From the NCBI RefSeq assembly GCF_963576675.1, contig NC_088913.1:22337001-22401000 (forward strand): 64,000 nt of DNA, given 5' to 3'. Under the pieces are notes generated by a model. The model was not told the origin of the DNA. It worked only from the letters and a program-made list of their open reading frames with translations, and made no database searches. Below are positions 56,420 through 64,000 of this stretch, one piece after another. Every line of letters begins with the position of its first letter. The first letter of the stretch is position 1. The translations under genes were made by a program, and so were the position numbers. The DNA is from Euphorbia lathyris. Its lineage: Eukaryota; Streptophyta; Magnoliopsida; Malpighiales; Euphorbiaceae.

Positions 56420-58460
56420 TGTTGGAAAAGTAGGCTAACGTATAGCATCGGAAATATAAAAATTTTAACCTATTTCCATAAACCACAAGATCCGTTAACC
56501 GTTATTTCATATAAAGAGGGATAAGAAGAAATACTTTTTAGATGTCCTATCTACCGTTGCAAACGAAGTGCCCACAACTTCATAAGAGATAGAAAATGTC
56601 TACCAATCTGCCCCTACCCGAAAATACTTTCCAGACCTCCGACCGACAATCCGAACGGTGGAAACGTGGAATAATATGTCTAGAAGCTCCTGTCCAAAAA
56701 TCGCGACGATCTGACGGTTCAATCTCCGGAAATCTACGAAATCGTGAACTGACCTGATGTAGGAGTAGTAAAACGAATTTCTCCCTTTTGTTTGTTTTTC
56801 TTCTTTCATGAACACAACAAAACAAAACAAGTAAACGATCAGAAACCAACCGATGAATAGCAACCAAAATAGATTGCCTCTAATTAATCAACACAAGATC
56901 AAGGATAAAGAGAAAGAGATGAAAATCAATTGAACGGAAGGAAGCGGTGAAATCTCATCCTCGGCTAAGGGGATTTCGAATTCTCTCTCCTGGAATCAAT
57001 TAATTGGATTTCGAAAATCCCTAGTAGGGGTATTTATAATCTCTTGTATCTAAACCCTAGTTAGATAGAATTAGGTTTCTTGAATAAGAATTCAATTCGG
57101 AATAGAATTCTTAAATATTATCTATTAATATATCTAAATATAAAAGATAATAATCAATAACCTTATTGGATAATAATAGAAGTAATATAATCTAATTAAA
57201 ACTTCTAACTTATTTATCCTTTAATTAATTTAATTCATAATCCTAATCTAATTAGGATTAATAAAATCAAACTAATTATTTATGTATTTGCATACATAAA
57301 TCCCCCCCTCTATTACTGGGCCTTATTGGGCTCAGTTGGGCTTCCGTCAATTAATTAACATCTGTCTCTCTTTTGGGTTCCAAGTCTTATGTGTGACCCA
57401 TTAGGTTCTTATTGCTTCTAGCCGTATGCAACTTATTAAAATTAATTTTCAAAGAATTATATTTTAATCTTTGCATAACGGAATGATGTACAGAGTATGT
57501 GATTAGCAAGTCCGTAATCATTCCTCTAGAGCTATAAGAAGACAAGTTGATTCTGTCGTTGACCTTTCAGTATTAGTTACGGTATAATTCGATCCTTTAT
57601 CAACTATATCCTTGAACTGAATCTTATGACTATGGATGATGTCAAGTCACATATAGCGAGACGTTCGTTTTACTTGTACAGGCCGAGTCAACTCAAATAG
57701 ATAGGTTAAGTGAAATCTGTATTTCAATTCTTAAGCTATCACCTTGCAAGGATTTAGAGTCGAGTCTTCCACAAGCGATCCTTGGATGTATCTCCCATTT
57801 ATCGGGAGTGATAAATGCTCAATCCAATATATAATGATCCCGCAATCACTTCCTGTGATACCCAACGTCTACTGTTCACACCCCAGAGTCATCTCTATTA
57901 AGGATCGTGTTACACCAGAGTCAAAGCGTCACATTCCGTAATCCAGAATACCAATTAATATTCCTTTGAGTCTGAGGATTAGTTATACCTATTAATACCA
58001 ATGAGATGAACAGGTGACAAGGATGAATCTACCCATCCTGTTATCTCAAATCGGATCCCCAATCCTAATGAACTACTTTTCATCGGATCCATGTAACTGT
58101 CCAGATATATGTATATATGAAGCTTGTGAGATCAGCTTTCTGTCGGACAGAAGACATTGTTACATGCAAGTCTCAGCAGTGATATGTCAATCCTGGGCAT
58201 ATCACTTGACTTGGGGTGGTTTTAAGTTTATTAGTTTATCATAAAGTTTAGTCTCACTTCATGCTTGTATGAACACTTTATGATCACTTTAAACAAACTT
58301 ACGGATTTCCTTTTATTAGACTTTATTTAATCCTTAAAAGGGATTGCCTTTATATAGTTATAAAACATATATCTCATTAAAACAAATGATATAAAGAACA
58401 ATTCATTTAGATTAAGTTTGTATCCTAGAACAATTGTCTATAGGACACTAAACCCCAACA
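56420..58460 (-). repeat. Copia-3 3' LTR (2041 bp)
   Basis: TGTTGG..CCCAACA ends. Most of its right two-thirds matches the copia-2 LTR, but it has about 300 bp (about 56560-56860) that copia-2 lacks. Two overlapping minus frames of about 90 codons there have no domain. Confidence 0.9.
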
Positions 58461-58474
58461 TACTCCCACTTGGA

Positions 58475-61400
58475 CTAAAGCCAATTGTTTCTAAAACTTA
58501 TCCCAGTAGAAGTTAGATGACGATCATGTACTCTCTGGGTTAAGGGCTTTGTCAACGGATCTGCAACGTTGTCCTCTGTAGGTACTCTTTCTATTCTCAC
58601 ATCTCCTCTAGCCACAATCTCTCTTATGATGTGGTATCGCTTAAGGTAATGTTTGGACGCATTATGAGACCGTGGTTCCTTTGCTTGCGCAATGGCTCCA
58701 TTGTTATCACAATACAGTGTAATGGGATTTACAATGCCAGGCACCACACCAAGTTCTGTAATGAACTTTCTTATCCAAACCGCTTCCTTTGCTGCTTCCG
58801 CAGCTGCGATATAATCTGACTCGGTCGTAGAGAAAGATACGCTTCCCTGCTTGGAACTCTTCCAACTGACCGCGCCCCCATTCAAGATAAACAGGTATCC
58901 TGATTAGGATTTAAAATCATTCTCATCTGTGAGATGACTTGCGTCTGAAAATCCTTCTATTTTCAGATCACCTTCTCCGTACACTAGGAACATATCTTTA
59001 GTTCTTCTCAAGTACTTAAGAATGTTCTTGACGGCAATCCAATGCTCGTCTCCCAGATTTCCTTGGTAACGACTCGTTACAGATAACGCGAACGCTACGT
59101 CAGGTCTAATGCATAGCATAGCATACATAATCGAACCGATTGCGCTGGCGTACGGGACTACAGCCATGCGTCTTTTGTCATCATCGGTTTTAGGACATTG
59201 ATGATTGTTTAACTTTACTCCATGTAGCATGGGTAAGTTACCTCGTTTCGATTCAAGCATGCTAAACCGATTTAGCACCTTTTCAATGTATGTAGCCTGT
59301 GAAAGATCAAGCAGTCTTCTCGATCTATCTCTGTAGATCTTTATACCAAGTATATAAGCTGCTTCACCAAGGTCTTTCATTGAGAAGTTACCAGATAAGC
59401 ATACTTTTACCGACTGTAGTAGAGCAATGTCATTTCCCATTAATAATATATCGTCCACATATAGTATGAGAAATGCTATAGAGCTCCCACTTGCTTTCTT
59501 GTAAATGCAAGCTTCTTCCCAATTTTGTTCGAAACCAAATTGTTTTATGGTTTCGTCAAAACGTTTATTCCAGCTTCTCGATGCTTGCTTGAGTCCATAA
59601 ATGGATCTCTGAAGTTTGCAAACTTTGTTTGCATCCTTTGATATGCAACCTTCAGGTTGCATCATATATACATCCTCAAGCAGGTTTCCGTTTAGGAAAG
59701 CTGTTTTCACATCCATTTGCCAAATCTCATAATCATAGTGAGCGGTAATAGCAAGCATGATTCTGATTGATTTGGACATAGCCACAGGAGAGAAAGTTTC
59801 GTCATAATCAATTCCTTGCTTCTAACGATATCCTTTCGCTACTAACCTAGCTTTGTAGGTGCTAACCTTTCCATCTATGTAAGTCTTCTTTTTGAAGATC
59901 CACCTGCACCCAATGGGTTTTATCCCTTCGGTTGGATCAACCAAAGTCCACACTTGGTTAGTATACATGGAATCCATTTCAGAATCCATGGCCTCAAGCC
60001 ATGCTTTAGAATCTGGACTAGTAAGAGCCTCTTCGTAGTTTTCGGGTTCGTCGTCTAACACAGGAACCTCATTATCATCTCCCACTAGAAAACCATATCT
60101 AACTGGGAGTTCACGAACTCTTTGTGATCTACGAATAGGTGGCACTAGAGTCTCATCTAATGGGACTACTTCGGGTACCTCAACCGCCTCTGTTGTTTCA
60201 GTCGATGTTTCTTCTTCTTGAACTTCGTCAAGTTCAATCATGCTTCCCTTTTGTGTTTCTTCGAGAAACTCTTTCTCTAAGAAGGTTGCATGTTTGGATA
60301 CTATCACTTTCTGATCATCTGGATGATAGAAGTAATACCCCATGGTTTCTTTGGGATATCCAATGAAGAAACATTTATCAGATTTAGAATCTAGTTTATC
60401 GGACGCAATGCATTTGACAAATGCTGAACAACCCCATACTCTCATGAATGAGAACACGGGTTTCCTACCAACGAACAATTCATATGGTGTGGAACTAGCG
60501 GATTTAGTTGGTACTCGGTTTAGGGTGAAGAGGGCAGTTTCTAAGGCATAGCCCCAGAACGTCTTTGGAAGTAAGGCCATCCTCATCATGGATCGTACCA
60601 TATCTAGTAGGGTACGGTTTCTCCTCTCGGATACACCATTGTGTTGTGGTGTATAGGGAGGTGTCCATTGTGAGCATATCCCACATTCAGTTAGATAATT
60701 CAGAAAATCATCTGAAAGATATTCGCCACCTCGATCAGATCGAAACGTCTTTATTTTCTTTCCTAATTGATTTTCTACTTCATTCTTGAAGCATTTGAAT
60801 TTCTCAAAAGCTTCTAATTTGTGCTTCATCAAGTAGATGTAACCATATCGGGGATGGTCATCTATAAAGCTTATGAAGAATCTGAATCCTCCTCTTGCTT
60901 GGACTGACATAGGACCGCATACATCTGAATGAATGAGTCCTAGAGTGTCTGATACACACTCACCTTTATTGCGAAAGGGTGTCTTTGTCATTTTACCTTT
61001 TAAACATGATTCGCATGTTTTCAATGATTCGGGATCGATTAGATCTATAAGCCCATCTGAATGTAGCTTTAGCATGCGTCTCTTGTTTATATGGCCTAAA
61101 CGACAATGCCACAAGTAAGTTGAATTATCTAGCTTATGTCTTTTGGAATCAATTGCAAAAACAGGAATTTTGTCATCTAACACATAAATCCCATTTTGTG
61201 ATATTCCTGAAAAATAAAAGATCGAATCTTTATAAAAATTGCAACTCTTGTCTTTTATTGAAATATGAAAACCGTCGTCAACAAGACGGCTAATAGAAAT
61301 AATGTTGCGAGACATTTGAGGAACGTATAAACAATTCCTTAATTCTATTACAAGCCCAGAGGGCAAATTCAAAACATAATCTCCAATTGCGAGGGCGGCA

Positions 61401-62393
61401 ACTCTTGCTCCATTTCCCACTCGCAAGTTTATGCTTCCTTTCTTTAGTTCCTTAGTCTGTTTTAGCTCCTGCATATTTGTACAAATATGAGATCCACATC
61501 CGGTATCAAGTACCCAAGATTTAGACTGTGAAACTGTATTTATTTCAATATAAAACATACCAGATGCTGAAGTACCGTCATTTTCCTTATTGAGGAATGT
61601 TAGGTACTCCATGCAGTTCCTCTTCCAATGCCCCAAGTCACCACAATAGTAGCACTTTCCTTTGGGCTTCTTTAATTCCTTTCCATTTGTTTTTAGTGAC
61701 CACAGCCTCCTTGCCTTTATCAAGATGGTTTGGATTGGGAGAGATCCCTTTCCTTTTCCTTGATCCTTCAATAGCAAGGGCCAGTATCTCCTCGTTTTCT
61801 TTTATAATGGGCTCGACTAACTCGAGCATATGTGCAAGCTCTACAAGAGAGGTTTGCAAGCCACTCATTTGGTAGTTCATGATGAACTGTGAGTAACTCT
61901 CGGGGAGGGACTGAAGAAGTAAGTTTTCACTTAGTTCATGGTCCATCGCATCTCCAATACTAGAAAACTTGGTGATAAGGCTGATCATCTTGGCACAATG
62001 TGCCATTACAGATGTGCCCACCTGCATCTTGCTTTTATATAACTCCTTTGTTATTTCGAAGCGCTCGCACCGAGTTTCATTCACAAATAACTCTTTTAGG
62101 TGCTTGACTATGGAATAGGCATCCATATCTGAATGTAGTTGCCTTTTTACTTCCGGTGTCAATGATGCAAGTATGATGTCTCCCGTTTGATCGTCATCAG
62201 ATTTATGCTTCAAGTAAGCATAAAATTCTTGGTAGGGAGCATCATCCGTTGGGTAAGGGGGTATCGGTGTATCAAGTACATACCCTTTCCTCTCGAACTT
62301 CAAAACAATTTTGAGGTTGCGATACCAGTCGGTGAAGTTTGAACCATTCAATTTGTTATCGGTAAGAATGTTTTATAGATTGGTGTTAGTCAT
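58475..62393 (-). pseudogene. Copia-3 gag-pol polyprotein, frameshift and three stops
   Basis: The gag ATG (complement of cat at 62391-62393) is followed at codon 7 by TAA (62373-62375). Gag (NLKIVLKFERKGYVLDT) continues to about 61690, where a one-base shift at an A run (61683-61695) moves the frame. The knuckle CYYCGDLGHWKRNC, protease WVLDTGCGSHICT, integrase (RSDRGGEYL, PQHNGVSERRNRT), RT (MDVKTAFLNG, YVDD) and RNase H follow. Stops lie at 59822-59824 (TAG) and 58904-58906 (TAA). All three stops sit where copia-2 has a Gln codon, consistent with C-to-T changes. Confidence 0.93.
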
Positions 62394-64000
62394 GATTTTA
62401 AGAGTGGGTTTAATTAAACCTGAGAGTGAGAAAGAGTAAACGTATGTCATTCATTTGCTTAAAGTATATCAATCTAAAATTATAGGCCTTTTGTTTATTT
62501 TAGATTGCTCCCACTATTTTTCCAAATTAATAGCCCTCCATATTAATTCGAAGAATTTCACAAATCCTTTAGTGAGCTAGGATCTTAACTCCTGAGATTT
62601 CGCCTTGAGTTTGCTCAACAAGCTAGTCTCATTCGTTAGGTAGATTCATGTAATCAATCACATCTTTAATGTGATTCCTAGGTTATTGGGTTACTAACCA
62701 CATTAGTAACTAATATGCTATTCACATTAATCCCAACCATCTTGCCCATTAGTTTATGACAACATGAGTTTGCTCATCCAATTATCATAATCTAATTTAA
62801 GTATTACCCCATATTCATGAAAAGTAATTTTCGATAATTCAGGTGTTACCGTAAGACCTCGAGCTTGAGTTTGCTCAACAACCCAAAGGCCCCCAGTACT
62901 GCCGGCTGAATTATAATATTAGGGAGGGGCAACCGATTTTAATAACTTGTTTATTTACTTAACTTTTTAATGAGGGATTTTATTTTAGGTCTCATAATCT
63001 AACTTAGTCTTGATTTGCTTTAGCATACATCAGACACATACATTCACATACATTGGCGTTATGGACATATCATCTAAATTATTCAGTCGAGCCAGAGACG
63101 AAATAAAAGGGCAAACCTAAGGAAATACTAACTATTACATATTTCTCTTTAGGTCCTCCGTCTTCTCCATGGCGCCTTGAAATTACATATTAATTTCTAT
63201 ACTACTAAAGAAAACTTCAATTGAATTGAAGGGAATCGGATGAGAGGAGAAATTACAATAGATAGTAGAAAGGCAGGACTCGCAGGCCCTATTTCAAAAA
63301 TACCAAAAGACTAAAAGAGGGTCCAAATATGTCCATAACTCCAAACATGCATAGACTCAATTAAATAAATTTAATTGGTTGATTACATAACTATTTTATG
63401 TAATATTTATGTTAATCACATTAACATATCAAATTAACTTTCATCCAATTTTACTTCTAATAGTTTCTTATCTTTTATATTAATTTTTAGATTAATATAA
63501 CTATACAAAACTTTAATTATGCACGTCCCAATTATTTTGATTTTAATTCATTTAACATTTTGATTTACAAATTGGTAAAACAAACTTTTAAACAAATTTT
63601 CATTCGATAATCAAAACAGAAAACTATCAATTTCTGAAACATATATATTTAAATATATATAAAAACCGATTTTAAATAATTTAAAATTCAAGTGGGTCTT
63701 GGGCCGGGCCCGAGAGTGGGCTGCTGCCGATTGGCAGCAGCCCTAGGGCGGCTGAACCGCCGCTGCCTTGCGGCAGCGGCGGCCAGGCGCCGCACGCGGC
63801 TGCTGCCGCGAGGCAGCAGCCGCGCGACAGCGGACTCGAGCTGCTGTCGTATTTATTTATTTTTTTTTTATAATAACAATTTTAAATATATATATCAGTT
63901 CTAAAACGGTTTTAAAACGATTTTCAGAAAATAGGAAAACCTACTATAGATTTCCGTTTTATCTTTAGAATTAATAAAACTGATTTTATCAATCTAACTA
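62394..64000 (-). other. Copia-3 untranslated leader (partial)
   Basis: Aligns with the copia-2 leader over most of its length. It carries an expanded GC hairpin island near 63700-63840. An open frame over the island (63692-63904) is a by-product of its GC content. Confidence 0.7.
63718..63824 (-). repeat. Three tandem GC-rich hairpins in copia-3 leader
   Basis: Hairpin 1, 63718-63743: arms gggctgctgcc / ggcagcagccc, loop gatt. Hairpin 2, 63757-63782: arms ccgccgctgcc / ggcagcggcgg, loop ttgc. Hairpin 3, 63795-63824: 13-bp arms cgcggctgctgcc / ggcagcagccgcg, loop gcga. All arms pair perfectly and all loops are four bases. Copia-2 has only the first. Confidence 0.88.

Larger units (their letters stand above)
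56420..64000 (-). mobile_element. Copia-3: Ty1-copia element of the copia-2 family, runs off the window
   Basis: Starts TGTTGGAAAAGTAGG inside copia-1's 3' LTR; the left target copy should be cctaa (56415-56419). It contains a 3' LTR, polypurine tract, pol, gag and most of the leader, all on the minus strand. The primer site and 5' LTR lie beyond 64000. Coding parts are close to copia-2, but the LTR is longer and partly different, so it is a subfamily. Confidence 0.93.

Noticed and set aside
63692..63904. Ala/Arg-rich ORFs near the window end
   Set aside because: They are created by the GC-rich hairpin repeats in the copia-3 leader and have no homolog-like features.

Overview
The window looks like heterochromatin-type DNA from a plant nuclear genome, most likely a dicot. 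It is AT-rich, has introns with GT..AG borders, and is dominated by plant mobile elements: an L1-clade LINE with DUF4283 and zf-RVT, RTE-clade LINEs, Ty1-copia elements primed at TGGTATCAGAGC, Ty3-gypsy/Athila-like remnants, a CACTA element and a MULE-type MITE. I cannot name the species from sequence alone. No bacterial, organellar, rRNA, tRNA or CRISPR feature was found.

Layout. 1-2491: gene-free, with a ~64-bp tandem repeat and a minus-strand retroposon (1297-1940) flanked by a 15-bp target-site duplication (TSD). 2510-8770: a complete L1-type LINE with an 18-bp TSD and a poly-A tail; both ORFs are broken. 10052-19014: the only host gene I can model, a four-exon gene for a 123-aa SAP30/Sin3-binding-domain protein. 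Its ~8-kb first intron holds a gene fragment, a solo LTR with a 5-bp TSD, a truncated RTE LINE, a near full-length RTE relic and a duplicate of exon 3. 19015-23760: intergenic, with a MULE-type MITE (9-bp TSD, ~220-bp terminal inverted repeats), a LINE tail and a Ty3-gypsy RT/RNase H relic. 23763-27845: a minus-strand Athila-like gypsy remnant.

27846 to the end is a layered transposon nest. A SIRE-like copia (copia-1, plus strand, gag-pol plus a downstream env-position ORF) cut into the Athila ORF. The 3' LTR of copia-1 was then hit three times: by a 7.4-kb CACTA element (38410-45799) carrying pieces of at least two host genes (a DUS2-type tRNA-dihydrouridine synthase and a DUF819 membrane protein), by copia-2 (46154-55596, minus, TSD aaacc, two 1866-bp LTRs), and by copia-3 (56420 to beyond 64000, minus, same family as copia-2). 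No element has an intact coding region. Breaks are mostly single nonsense codons, with a few one-base frameshifts.

The host gene is the only unit likely to act for the cell, as a component of Sin3-histone deacetylase repression. Points most worth a second look: duplicated exon 3 in a TE-filled intron; host-gene capture by a CACTA element that lacks one terminus; a copia leader carrying one or three near-perfect GC hairpins in otherwise AT-rich DNA; four zinc knuckles in the copia-1 gag; and a pervasive CTGAGT/GCTGAC motif bias across copia-1, coding and non-coding alike.
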